The translations under genes and the position numbers were made by a program. DNA of 64,000 nt from Lachnospiraceae bacterium (lineage in GTDB: Bacteria; Bacillota; Clostridia; Lachnospirales; Lachnospiraceae): contig JAQXFO010000012.1 in assembly GCA_029005135.1 (NCBI GenBank), positions 1 through 64,000 of the forward strand. The letters are read 5' to 3'. This document shows, piece after piece, positions 1 through 8,361 of the stretch (its first letter is position 1; the number at the start of each line of letters is the position of its first letter). The notes below the pieces were generated by a model that saw only the letters and a program-made list of their open reading frames with translations, was not told where the DNA came from and did not search any database.

Positions 1-3
1 CGA

Positions 4-64
4 GTTTCCGCGCAGGCGTCGTCACAAACGCTACTATCGTGACGTAAGCCTGCGCGAATGAAAC
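4..64. repeat. Long imperfect inverted repeat / hairpin element
   Basis: CGCGCAGGC (9-17) pairs with GCCTGCGCG (48-56); CGTCAC (20-25) pairs with GTGACG (39-44); GTTTC (4-8) pairs with GAAAC (60-64). Confidence 0.6.
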
Positions 65-175
65 CGACGCGAAGCAAGAGCAGAGCGACGTGTTAACCGC
101 AGTCCATCACCGCGTATTCATCTATTCTATACCCTATGCGCCTTTAATTTCCCGCCCGAGCCGCGGGACGGCATG

Positions 176-209
176 AAAAAGCCCCCGACGGCAAGTTCGG
201 GGGCTTTTT
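176..209 (+). terminator. Rho-independent terminator-like hairpin
   Basis: AAAAAGCCCCCGA (176-188) / TCGGGGGCTTTTT (197-209), 13-bp perfect arms with A and T tracts on both sides, so it could work in both directions. Confidence 0.8.
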
Positions 210-458
210 CAAAGCATGAATAATTAGGAATGAAGGTAATGATTTTTGTACAATAACACGGGGGATATTATTGTCGTTTTTGTTCTTTCTGACTAACATA
301 TTACATAAAAAATATTTGGATTTATATACAAATTTTGATTGAAAACATTGAAATATTGATTCATTTTCTATAGAATAAAATAAGAATTTTGCCGGCTGTT
401 TTCTCGAAAAACGGCACGTAAAGAATAAAAATATCGTAATATTGAGGCAAAAAGAGAT

Positions 459-1436
459 ATGAAAAATCACTTTTTTGATGTTGACGCGACTTTGAGAGAG
501 ATTTCTCCCCATGGCAGTGAGGATTTTCCCGTTGCGGTATATCTGCAGCAGATCAACAGGAATAAGGACGGTTATCTTATCCTCCACTGGCATGAGGAGA
601 TACAGTTTGTTATTCAGCATCACGGAAAAAGCTATTATACTGCCGGTGAGAAGGACTATGAGCTGAAGCCGGGAGACGTGCTGTTTATTAACAGTAAGTG
701 CCTTCATATGGCGAAGCAGCTGACGACGAACAGTGATTATATCTGTATCGATATTCATCCTCAGTTTCTTTATGGTTACAGCGGCAGTCGGATACACCTG
801 AATTACGTGATGCCCTATCTGTCCTCCAGCCATATGGGGAGTCTTTTTATTGACGGTTCTCAGCCGTGGCATGAAGAACTGAAGAAGCTTCTGGATCGTT
901 TTGTGACAGTCTATGAGGCTTCCGAATTTGCCCATGAGATGGAAATCCAGAAGCTGGCTATTGAGATCTGGCTTCTGATCATCAGTAACAACCGGGATAA
1001 GGGTGAGGATGGTATCAACCTGACACCGGCGGAAGAGAAGCGTATCGAGCAGATCACGAATTATATCCAGAATCATTACAGTGAGAAGATCACACTGAAG
1101 GATATCGCTTCCGAGGCCGGCATTTCCGACAGTGAGTGCTGCCGTTTTGTCAAGAGGGCGTTGAATACGACGCCGATGGCGTATCTGAATACGTACCGTA
1201 TCATTAAGAGCACCAACTTCCTGCAGTCCACCAACATGAGCGTGACAGAGATATCACAGGCCGTCGGCTTCGGTACCAGCAGCTATTTTACAGAGCGATT
1301 TAAGGAAATGATGAATTGCCGGCCGTTGGAATACCGCCGGCGTTTCGCGGCTTACCGGGCCAGTGCCAACCGGGGCCAGGGTGTTTCCGGTGACGACGAT
1401 AAGGAGAAAAAAGCAAACCGGCCCGCGAAGGCGTAG
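459..1436 (+). CDS. AraC-family transcriptional regulator (N-terminal cupin, C-terminal double HTH)
   Basis: Cupin-like HWHEEIQFV...; C-terminal IQNHYSEKITLKDIASEAGISDSECCRFVKRALNTTPMAYLNTYRI...AVGFGTSSYFTERFKEMMNCRPLEYRR. Confidence 0.9.
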   Translation: MKNHFFDVDATLREISPHGSEDFPVAVYLQQINRNKDGYLILHWHEEIQFVIQHHGKSYYTAGEKDYELKPGDVLFINSKCLHMAKQLTTNSDYICIDIHPQFLYGYSGSRIHLNYVMPYLSSSHMGSLFIDGSQPWHEELKKLLDRFVTVYEASEFAHEMEIQKLAIEIWLLIISNNRDKGEDGINLTPAEEKRIEQITNYIQNHYSEKITLKDIASEAGISDSECCRFVKRALNTTPMAYLNTYRIIKSTNFLQSTNMSVTEISQAVGFGTSSYFTERFKEMMNCRPLEYRRRFAAYRASANRGQGVSGDDDKEKKANRPAKA

Positions 1437-1483
1437 GCTTCGGAGCCGGTGACGGACGGGACATTGTTATTCTGAATCGAAAT

Positions 1484-2071
1484 TCAGAAAAAGACACCGC
1501 GGACAAAGATCTCGATGCCGATAAGGACGAGGATGATGCCGCCGAAGAGGCAGGCCCGTCCCGAGAGGCGATTGCCGGCGATGCGGCCGATCCTCAGACC
1601 GAGAAGGCAGATGGCGAAGGTGACAACTGCGATGATGAGGGAAGCCGTCAGGGCTTCGAGGCAGGTCGAGGTGGCGATGGTGAAGCCGACGGACAGCGCG
1701 TCGATGGAGGTGGCGATGCCCTGCATCAGAAGAAGTCCCCAGCTGAGGGGCGCGGTGCGGCAGCCATTTTCCTCATCGCAGGGATGCAGGCCGTCGCGGA
1801 TCATGCTGCCGCCGATTACGGCCAGCAGGATAAGCGCGATCCAGGGGATCAACGGCTCGAACCGGCGAAAGCGGGTCACGAAGCTGTGGACGAGGAACCA
1901 GCCCGCCAGGGGCATGATAAACTGAAAAAAGGCGTACACACCGGCTATGACACAGCGGCGGCTGCGTTTCATGGCCGGCTCTATTATGGCATTGACGATG
2001 GAGACTGAGAAGGCATCCATGGCCAGACTGATGCCAAGTAATACGGAGTTGGCAAAAAACAGAAGTGTCAT
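1484..2071 (-). CDS. mntP: MntP-family putative manganese efflux pump
   Basis: MTLLFFANSVLLGISLAMDAFSVSI... and SIDALSVGF; duplicated LAMDAFSVS/SIDALSVG motifs typical of MntP. Confidence 0.85.
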   Translation of the reverse strand: MTLLFFANSVLLGISLAMDAFSVSIVNAIIEPAMKRSRRCVIAGVYAFFQFIMPLAGWFLVHSFVTRFRRFEPLIPWIALILLAVIGGSMIRDGLHPCDEENGCRTAPLSWGLLLMQGIATSIDALSVGFTIATSTCLEALTASLIIAVVTFAICLLGLRIGRIAGNRLSGRACLFGGIILVLIGIEIFVRGVFF

Positions 2072-2114
2072 GCCGGAAATCCTTTCTGATACGTTGATGA
2101 CAGATATCTCTACC

Positions 2115-2142
2115 AGTATACGCCGCGTCGGCCTTTTGTCAA
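2115..2142 (-). promoter_or_regulatory. Sigma-70-type promoter for the mntP-like gene
   Basis: Minus strand TTGACA (2142-2137), 16-bp spacer, TATACT (2120-2115). Confidence 0.65.
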
Positions 2143-2186
2143 AGGGAAAGCCGGGCGGCCCGGTATTTTCAGAGAAGTTTTGCCTG

Positions 2187-2195
2187 TGTTATAAT
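2187..2195 (+). promoter_or_regulatory. Extended -10 promoter for the cobalamin cluster
   Basis: TGTTATAAT (TGnTATAAT), about 35 bp upstream of the cbiL start, with an AAGGAGG RBS before 2229. Confidence 0.6.
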
Positions 2196-2228
2196 ACTTC
2201 ATTATGCTATCGACAAGGAGGAGACATC

Positions 2229-2918
2229 ATGAAGGGGATGGTTTACGGCGTCGGCGTCGGGCCGGGTGACCCGGAGGATATGACGCTCAAGGCGGTGCGG
2301 CTGATCCGTGACAATGAGGTGATAGCGCTGCCGGGTAAGGAACCGAAGGAGACGGTGGCTTACAGGATCGCTGTTCAGGCGGTGCCGGAGTTGGCAGATA
2401 AGATGCTGATGGCGCTGGATATTCCGATGCTGAAGGATTTTGACAAGCTGGCGGTGTACCACCGGGAGGCCTGTGACCGTCTCGAGGCGATTCTTGACAG
2501 CGGCCGCCATGTCGTCTACCTGACGCTGGGGGATCCGACGTTATACTGCTCTTTCAGCTATCTGCAGCACATTCTTGAGGAAGACGGCTATGAGGTGAAG
2601 CTGGTCAACGGCGTCAGCTCAGTCTTTGCCGCGGCGGCCCGGTTGGGCGAACCGCTGGCGGAATGGGGCGAGAGTGTACACATTCTGCCGCAGACCTACA
2701 AGAAGGCGGTGTCTCTGGATCAGAACGGCACCTGTGTTCTGATGAAATCCTGCAAATATATGGATACCGTCAAGGCCATGCTCCGGGAGAGCGGTCGTCG
2801 GGTGACGGCGGTGGAAAACTGCGGCATGCCGAATGAGAAGGTGTACCGGTCGCTGGAGGAGATCCCGGATGATGCCGGTTATTACACACTGATCATTGCA
2901 AAGGAAGCACGTTCATGA
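2229..2918 (+). CDS. cbiL: Cobalt-factor II / precorrin-2 C20-methyltransferase
   Basis: MKGMVYGVGVGPGDPEDMTLKAVRLI..., LTLGDPTLYCSFSYL, VNGVSSVFAAAARLGEPLAE: CbiL-type tetrapyrrole methylase. ORF trimmed to the ATG behind AAGGAGG. Confidence 0.93.
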   Translation: MKGMVYGVGVGPGDPEDMTLKAVRLIRDNEVIALPGKEPKETVAYRIAVQAVPELADKMLMALDIPMLKDFDKLAVYHREACDRLEAILDSGRHVVYLTLGDPTLYCSFSYLQHILEEDGYEVKLVNGVSSVFAAAARLGEPLAEWGESVHILPQTYKKAVSLDQNGTCVLMKSCKYMDTVKAMLRESGRRVTAVENCGMPNEKVYRSLEEIPDDAGYYTLIIAKEARS

Positions 2919-3538
2919 GACTGTATCTGGTGCGCCACGGCAGAACGGCCGGCAATCTTGAAAAGCGCTATGTCGGCAGGACGGATGAGCCGCTTCTGGA
3001 CAGTGAACGGCAGCGTCTGTGTGAGGTCAGAGAGCGTCTGGCCGGTACCGCGTCGACGGCCGGGGCGGCCCTTTCGGTACGACGGGTGATAGCATCGCCG
3101 ATGCGCCGCTGTCTTGAGACGGCGGCCTGTCTCTGGCCTGACGCGGAGACGGTGGTTTCGGAGGGCCTTCGGGAAATGGATTTCGGCGCGTATGAGTACG
3201 CTAACTACGAGGAACTGCGCGATAAGGCGGGATATCAGCATTTCCTGGATACCATGGGAGAAAGCGGATTTCCTGGCGGTGAGTCGCGGGCGGCGTTTGC
3301 CGGGCGCGTTTGCCGGGCCTTTGCCGCGGCAGTGAGATCCCTGGATGAGGAGGCGGCTCTGGCGGTGCACGGCGGCACGATCATGGCGATTATGGCGGTC
3401 CTCTATGAGCCGAAGCGGGATTATTATGACTGGATGGCTCAAAACGGAGGCGGCTATGCCGTCGATCTGGCTTTCCGGGGGAGCGGCGATGACGCTGTGC
3501 CGGTGCTGACCCATGCGGAGGAGCTGGCATTGTTATGA
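2915..3538 (+). CDS. Histidine phosphatase family protein (alpha-ribazole phosphatase, CobC-like by context)
   Basis: MRLYLVRHGRTAGNLEKRYVGRTDEPL (RHG motif); located between cbiL and cobU-like. Confidence 0.85.
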   Translation: MRLYLVRHGRTAGNLEKRYVGRTDEPLLDSERQRLCEVRERLAGTASTAGAALSVRRVIASPMRRCLETAACLWPDAETVVSEGLREMDFGAYEYANYEELRDKAGYQHFLDTMGESGFPGGESRAAFAGRVCRAFAAAVRSLDEEAALAVHGGTIMAIMAVLYEPKRDYYDWMAQNGGGYAVDLAFRGSGDDAVPVLTHAEELALL

Positions 3539-4509
3539 AAATTTTACTGACCGGAGGAAGCAAAAGCGGCAAATCCGATCTGGCTCAGGATCTGGCGATC
3601 TATTTATCGCCTGAGGGGCGGCGGTATTATGTGGCGACGATGATCCCTGCGGATGACGAGGATCGGGAGCGCATAAGGAAGCATCTGGCCAATCGGGACG
3701 GCCTCGGCTTTGAGACACTGGAATGCGGCCGGCATATCGAGACAGCCCTGGCCGGCGGCGGGACCTGTCTTCTTGACAGCGTGACGGCGCTGATGGCCAA
3801 TGAGATGTTTGAAGGCACCCTTTATCATGAAGATGCCGCCCGACGGATGCTGCCGGGACTCAGGAACTTTCTGACGGGCTGGGACCATGCCGTTCTGGTT
3901 TTTGACAGTCTGTACAGCGATGCGGCTGTCTACGATACTATGACGGAGAATTACCGCCGGTCTCTGGCGTATCTTCTGCGGGAAACGGCGTCAGTCTGCG
4001 ATACGGTGATCGATATGAAGGCAGGGCTGCCGGATGTGATCAAAGGCGGCCTGCCGGAAGGGTTTGAGGCGTGGATGGCAGTGACAGATAAAAAGACAGC
4101 CGGGACGGCTTATAACCGCAGCCGCAGTGCGGCGGGGAAACCCATTCGTGAGGTGGTGTTCGGCGGCGCCGGGCAGGGGCAGGAGGCCTACGTCCGTGAA
4201 AAATACGGGTTTTCGGAGGCGGATATCGGCGTCTGTACCGCCGGGGCCCTGCCGGATCTGACGAAGCCCTGCCTGCTTGATGTGGAGCAGTCGGTCCTTT
4301 TCTGCCTGAAGCATGACCGGCCGGTTGAGCCCCTCTGGGAAAATGGTGCTGTTCTTGTCTTCACCGATATGTCGCGGGGTATCGTGCCGATCGATCCTCT
4401 GATGCGCCGCTGGCGGGAAGAGGCCTCACGCCTTATGCGGGAGGCGGCCGGTCTGGCGGAGATCGTCACGGAGGTGACGGCCGGTCTGCCGCGGCAGCTG
4501 AAGGGCTGA
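3535..4509 (+). CDS. cobU: CobU-type adenosylcobinamide kinase/guanylyltransferase fused to a second CobU-like half
   Basis: N-terminal P-loop GGSKSGKSDLA; second unit REVVFGGAGQGQEAYVREKYG...FTDMSRGIVPIDPLMRRWREEASRLMREAAG resembles CobU without an intact P-loop. Confidence 0.85.
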   Translation: MKILLTGGSKSGKSDLAQDLAIYLSPEGRRYYVATMIPADDEDRERIRKHLANRDGLGFETLECGRHIETALAGGGTCLLDSVTALMANEMFEGTLYHEDAARRMLPGLRNFLTGWDHAVLVFDSLYSDAAVYDTMTENYRRSLAYLLRETASVCDTVIDMKAGLPDVIKGGLPEGFEAWMAVTDKKTAGTAYNRSRSAAGKPIREVVFGGAGQGQEAYVREKYGFSEADIGVCTAGALPDLTKPCLLDVEQSVLFCLKHDRPVEPLWENGAVLVFTDMSRGIVPIDPLMRRWREEASRLMREAAGLAEIVTEVTAGLPRQLKG

Positions 4510-4555
4510 CGGTACCGGTCTATAAAAGAAAATCTGAAAATCCGAGAGTGATGTT

Positions 4556-5524
4556 ATGACGAAGATCATTGTGATATGTCTTTTCGCCGGGTTGGTGCTG
4601 GATCTGATCATCGGCGACCCGCCGAAGCTGCCCCATCCGGTGCGGCTCATCGGCCGGCTGATCATATGGCTGGATAAGAAACTCCGGTGCGGTGAAGACA
4701 GCCCGGAGAAACAGCGGCTGAAGGGCGGCATTTTCGCCTTTCTGACGGTGTTTTTGACGGTGCTTGTTACCGGTGCGGCTGCGGTTTTTTCCTATTGGCT
4801 GCATCCTGTTCTCGGCCTTCTGATGTGTGTGGTGCTCAGTGCGTACTGCCTGGCCTCCCGCAGCATGGCGGAAGCGGCCATGAGCGTGTACCGGCCGCTG
4901 AAGGCCGGCGATATCGAGGGGGCCCGCCGGGCGGTCTCGATGATCGTCGGGCGGGATACCGAGGCTCTTGACGAGGCCGGTATCACCCGGGCGGCGGTGG
5001 AATCGGTGGCGGAAAGCACCTCCGACGGCGTGATCGCGCCTCTGTTTTATCTGGCGATCGGCGGCCCGGTGCTGGCGATGGCTTATAAGGCCGTGAATAC
5101 GATGGATTCTATGGTGGGGTATACCAATGATACCTACCAATATTTCGGAACGGCAGCGGCCCGTTTTGACGATGTCCTGAACTATCTGCCGGCCAGGCTG
5201 TCGGCACTTTTCATGATGGCTGCTGCGGCTTTCTTCAACGACGATGTGATCGGCGCCTGGCGTATCTGGCGGCGTGACCGGCGTAAGCATGCGTCGCCGA
5301 ACAGTGCGCAGACCGAGAGTGTCTGTGCCGGTGCCCTGGGGGTGCGGCTGGCCGGTGACGCGGTGTATTTCGGCAAGGTGAAAAAAAAGCCGTACATCGG
5401 GGATGATACACGCCCGATCGAAGCGGAGGATATCCGCCGTGCCTGCCGTCTGATGTATGGGACCACGGTGCTGGCGGCTCTGGTGTTTGCCGGCATCCGG
5501 GTGCTGATCGGCTGTCTGATCTGA
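4556..5524 (+). CDS. cbiB: Adenosylcobinamide-phosphate synthase
   Basis: LDLIIGDPPKLPHPVRLIGRLI, ESVAESTSDGVIAPLFY, YKAVNTMDSMVGY: CbiB/CobD signatures. Confidence 0.95.
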   Translation: MTKIIVICLFAGLVLDLIIGDPPKLPHPVRLIGRLIIWLDKKLRCGEDSPEKQRLKGGIFAFLTVFLTVLVTGAAAVFSYWLHPVLGLLMCVVLSAYCLASRSMAEAAMSVYRPLKAGDIEGARRAVSMIVGRDTEALDEAGITRAAVESVAESTSDGVIAPLFYLAIGGPVLAMAYKAVNTMDSMVGYTNDTYQYFGTAAARFDDVLNYLPARLSALFMMAAAAFFNDDVIGAWRIWRRDRRKHASPNSAQTESVCAGALGVRLAGDAVYFGKVKKKPYIGDDTRPIEAEDIRRACRLMYGTTVLAALVFAGIRVLIGCLI

Positions 5525-5554
5525 GAAAGAGATGTTTGAAATGAGGTGAGCCGG

Positions 5555-6640
5555 ATGGCAGCTTATCTTGATATTATCAGTTTTACCGAGGCGGGTGAGA
5601 CGCTGGGACGGCGTGTGAGCCACGCCCTGGAAGGCAGCGGCCTTGAGGTGTCACAGGCTTCGGGGCGGCGTTCGGCTGTCGGTACGGTGACGCACTGCCC
5701 GGCCGGTGTCTGGGCGGAAGCGCATTTTCAAAAGGGACATGTGCTTCTTTTTATCGGTGCGGCGGGCATCGCCGTGCGTGCCATCGCCCCGCTGGTGCGA
5801 AGCAAAACGACCGATCCGGCGGTGATCGTGATGGATGAAAAGGGCTGTTTTGTGATACCGATCCTGTCGGGGCACATCGGCGAAGCCAATGACTGGGCCA
5901 AACGGCTGGCGGCACTGACCGGCGGGCAGGCGGCGCTGACGACTGCCACCGATGTGAATGGCCTGATGGCTGTGGATGCCGTGGCTGCGCGTCATCATAT
6001 GCTGATCACCGATATGAAGGCGGCGGCCAGGTTTTCGGCGGCCCTTCTTAAAGAGCGCCGGGCGCGCTTTATCATACCGGAGCGCTTCAGACCGTATCTT
6101 ATCCCAGAAGACGTGCCGCCGTATCTGACGGTGGTGTCGGGTGAGGCGGAGACGGCGGCAGCGCCGACGGACTGTCTCGTGACGCCGGCCCTGACATCGG
6201 ACGGCCGGGAAGCGGAGACCGGCGTCTCCGGCGGGCTTGTGCTGATCCCGCGCTGTCTGGTTCTCGGAGTGGGATGCCGCCGCGGCAAGGACAGCGGCGA
6301 GCTGATCGCCTTTGCCGAAGCATGCCTGAGGGATGCCGGCCTCGACAGCCGCGCAGCGGCCCGGGTCGTGTCCGTGGATCTGAAGAAGGACGAAGAGGCG
6401 ATACAGGCCTTGAGCCGAGCCCTGGATGTCCCCTATGAGACCTATCCGGCCGAGGTTCTGCAGGCGGTGCCCGGTGAGTTCCGTGGATCGGACTTCGTGA
6501 AAAAGACCACCGGTGTGGATAATATCTGCGAGAGAGCGGCTGTCGCCGCCGGAGCTTCGGCTCTCCTTCTGGGCAAGACGGCAAGGAACGGCATGACGCT
6601 GGCCGTCGGGATAGTGACGCAGAGGATAGATTGCCGGTAA
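5555..6640 (+). CDS. cbiG: Cobalt-precorrin-5A hydrolase
   Basis: FIGAAGIAVRAIAPLVRSKTTDPAVIVMDEKGCFVIPILSGHIGEANDWAKRLA...LGVGCRRGK: CbiG. Confidence 0.93.
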   Translation: MAAYLDIISFTEAGETLGRRVSHALEGSGLEVSQASGRRSAVGTVTHCPAGVWAEAHFQKGHVLLFIGAAGIAVRAIAPLVRSKTTDPAVIVMDEKGCFVIPILSGHIGEANDWAKRLAALTGGQAALTTATDVNGLMAVDAVAARHHMLITDMKAAARFSAALLKERRARFIIPERFRPYLIPEDVPPYLTVVSGEAETAAAPTDCLVTPALTSDGREAETGVSGGLVLIPRCLVLGVGCRRGKDSGELIAFAEACLRDAGLDSRAAARVVSVDLKKDEEAIQALSRALDVPYETYPAEVLQAVPGEFRGSDFVKKTTGVDNICERAAVAAGASALLLGKTARNGMTLAVGIVTQRIDCR

Positions 6641-6690
6641 AGGGAAAGCATTGCCGGAATGCACAGCGATTGGCTTGGGAAAGAGGAGAG

Positions 6691-6722
6691 GGACACCCGG
6701 TTAGGCCGGGTGCCTTTTTTTT
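6691..6722 (+). terminator. Rho-independent terminator after cbiG
   Basis: CACCCGG-ttagg-CCGGGTG then CC and a T8 tract. Confidence 0.8.
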
Positions 6723-6762
6723 CGAAAAAGGCACCCCATTTTCAGAGAGAAAATGGGGTGCC
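6723..6762 (-). terminator. Rho-independent terminator of the minus-strand CyuA-like gene
   Basis: Perfect 13-bp arms GGCACCCCATTTT (6730-6742) / AAAATGGGGTGCC (6750-6762); on the minus strand the hairpin is followed by TTTTT. Confidence 0.75.
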
Positions 6763-6830
6763 TGTCACGAATCACGTTTTATTCAATCTTATCCGGGTCC
6801 GCCGCATCTATGAACACAGGGAAGCGGCCG

Positions 6831-8099
6831 TCAGCAATCCTGCAGCATGAGCTTGACGATCTCTTCGTTGGTGCCGACCATGCCGACGCGTCCCAGCTCA
6901 CCGATGTTCTCGATCGTGTTTTCCACGCCCTTGACGACGATGCCGTCGCCGCCCACAAATTCCTGGCCGTTGAGGAACATCTGGTAGCCGAAGATGCCGG
7001 CGTCAACGCCGGAGGCGATCTTGGCGGCGCAGGAGGATTTGGCTCCGTCGCAGATGACGCCGGAGACGATGGCCAGGGCATTGACGACGGTATGGATGAC
7101 ATCGCGGTAGGTGCCGCCGTGGAGATAGGCGATACCGGCTCCGGCAGCCGCCCCGGCACTGATGGCGCCGCAGTAGGCCGACAGACGGCCGAGAGGCGTC
7201 CTTAAGCGGATCGTGGTCAGGTTGGCCAGGACGAGGGCACGGTAGAGGCATTCCTCGGAGGCATTCATGTCGCGGGCATAGACGATAACCGGGACGGAGA
7301 GGGTGATGCCCTGGTTGCCGCTGCCGGAATTGATGACGACAGGCATCTTGCAGCCGGCCATCCGGGCGTCGGAGCCCGCAGCCGCATAGGCCTTGGCCTT
7401 TGTCTTCAGGGTGTCGTCGGTCTTCAGCAGGGTGGAGCCGATGTTGGCGCCGTAATTCCCCCGGAGACCTTCCTCGGCAATCGCCATGTTGAAGCGGATC
7501 TGGGTGCTGATGAGATCGCGCACTTCCTCGAGATCCACACTGCCGGCAAAGTCGTAGATGTCGGCCATATTGAGAAGTGAGCGGTCTGCGGAGCCGCCTT
7601 CGGCGCTGACGGGTCTGTCCAGAAGGACGGAGCCGTTCTTTTCCTCGCGGACGATATTGGTATGATAGAGTGCCAGACGGACGCGGGCCTCCTCTTCGCC
7701 GCGGCGCAGGACGATAATGATATCAAAATCAAGCGCTGTCTCAAGCCGGTCAATACGGATAGGACAACTCTCAAGGAAGGTGCTGACAGCAGCGGCATCC
7801 TCCGGTGTCAGACCGGAGAGTACCTCCAGACGGCGGGCAGCTTTGCCGGCGACGATACCGGCGGCGGCTGCGGCGGCGATGCCCTTGAGCCCGCCGGTGT
7901 TGGGCACGGTGACGGAGCGGGCATTTTTGAAAATGCCGATGCTGACCAGGACGTCGGCACTGTCCGGCAGACCGCCCAGGATCTCCCGGGCTCTGGCGGC
8001 ACCGAAGGCAATGGCAATCGGTTCGGTACAGCCGGTGGCCGGAATCATCTCTTCTTTCAGGATCTGAATATAAGCTTCTTTTGTTGTGTCATTAAGCAT
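6831..8099 (-). CDS. L-cysteine desulfidase / L-serine dehydratase alpha-like (UPF0597/CyuA family)
   Basis: MLNDTTKEAYIQILKEEMIPATGCTEPIAIAFGAARAREILGG...GNQGITLSVPVIVYARDM...GVICDGAKSSCAAKIASGVDAG. True start set at 8099; the 692-aa track ORF includes an antisense extension. Confidence 0.88.
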   Translation of the reverse strand: MLNDTTKEAYIQILKEEMIPATGCTEPIAIAFGAARAREILGGLPDSADVLVSIGIFKNARSVTVPNTGGLKGIAAAAAAGIVAGKAARRLEVLSGLTPEDAAAVSTFLESCPIRIDRLETALDFDIIIVLRRGEEEARVRLALYHTNIVREEKNGSVLLDRPVSAEGGSADRSLLNMADIYDFAGSVDLEEVRDLISTQIRFNMAIAEEGLRGNYGANIGSTLLKTDDTLKTKAKAYAAAGSDARMAGCKMPVVINSGSGNQGITLSVPVIVYARDMNASEECLYRALVLANLTTIRLRTPLGRLSAYCGAISAGAAAGAGIAYLHGGTYRDVIHTVVNALAIVSGVICDGAKSSCAAKIASGVDAGIFGYQMFLNGQEFVGGDGIVVKGVENTIENIGELGRVGMVGTNEEIVKLMLQDC

Positions 8100-8199
8100 A
8101 ACGGTTATCCTTTCCCGACAAAAATCCCCGAAATCAGTATAGCATATGGGGAATTGAAAGGAAGAAACAACTTTTTGAATGTGATTCAAATTGGCTTCG

Positions 8200-8228
8200 T
8201 TGATTGTCAGAGCCAAATAGTGTAAAAT
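8200..8228 (+). promoter_or_regulatory. Sigma-70-type promoter upstream of the ABC permease
   Basis: TTGATT (8200-8205), 17-bp spacer, TAAAAT (8223-8228). Confidence 0.65.
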
Positions 8229-8235
8229 ATCATCT

Positions 8236-8358
8236 GTATGGGCAGTGCCCGCGGGCCAGGTCGTGCGGGCGGAAGCGGGTGTCGATTGCCAGCCGGCTGC
8301 CGCCTTGCTGAGAAGGTATTGTTTCGGCCCCTGCGTCAGCCGTGATAAAGGACGGGCA
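8236..8358 (+). ncRNA. Candidate structured leader, possible divergent cobalamin riboswitch
   Basis: GTGCCCGC...GCGGGCGGAAGCGGGTG...GCCAGCCGGCTGCCGCCTTGCTGAGAAGG...GTCAGCCGTGATA partly resembles the cobalamin-riboswitch core order (GTGCC, GGAA, GGTG, GCxG...CCGCC.CTG, GTCAG). Confidence 0.35.
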
Positions 8359-8361
8359 GCC

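Noticed and set aside
144-1076. 310-aa minus-strand ORF
   Set aside because: Antisense to a clear AraC-family gene; no recognisable protein features.
1470-1489. TTCTGAAT/ATTCAGAA hairpin between araC-like and mntP-like genes
   Set aside because: Real 8-bp inverted repeat but weak, with no T tract, and overlapping the mntP stop; not enough to call a terminator.
2072-2136. yybP-ykoY (manganese) riboswitch upstream of mntP
   Set aside because: The predicted leader is only about 40 nt and contains no recognisable element.
4520-5623. 367-aa minus-strand ORF
   Set aside because: Antisense shadow of cbiB, rich in His/Arg/Pro/Gln as expected from the reverse of GC-rich coding DNA.
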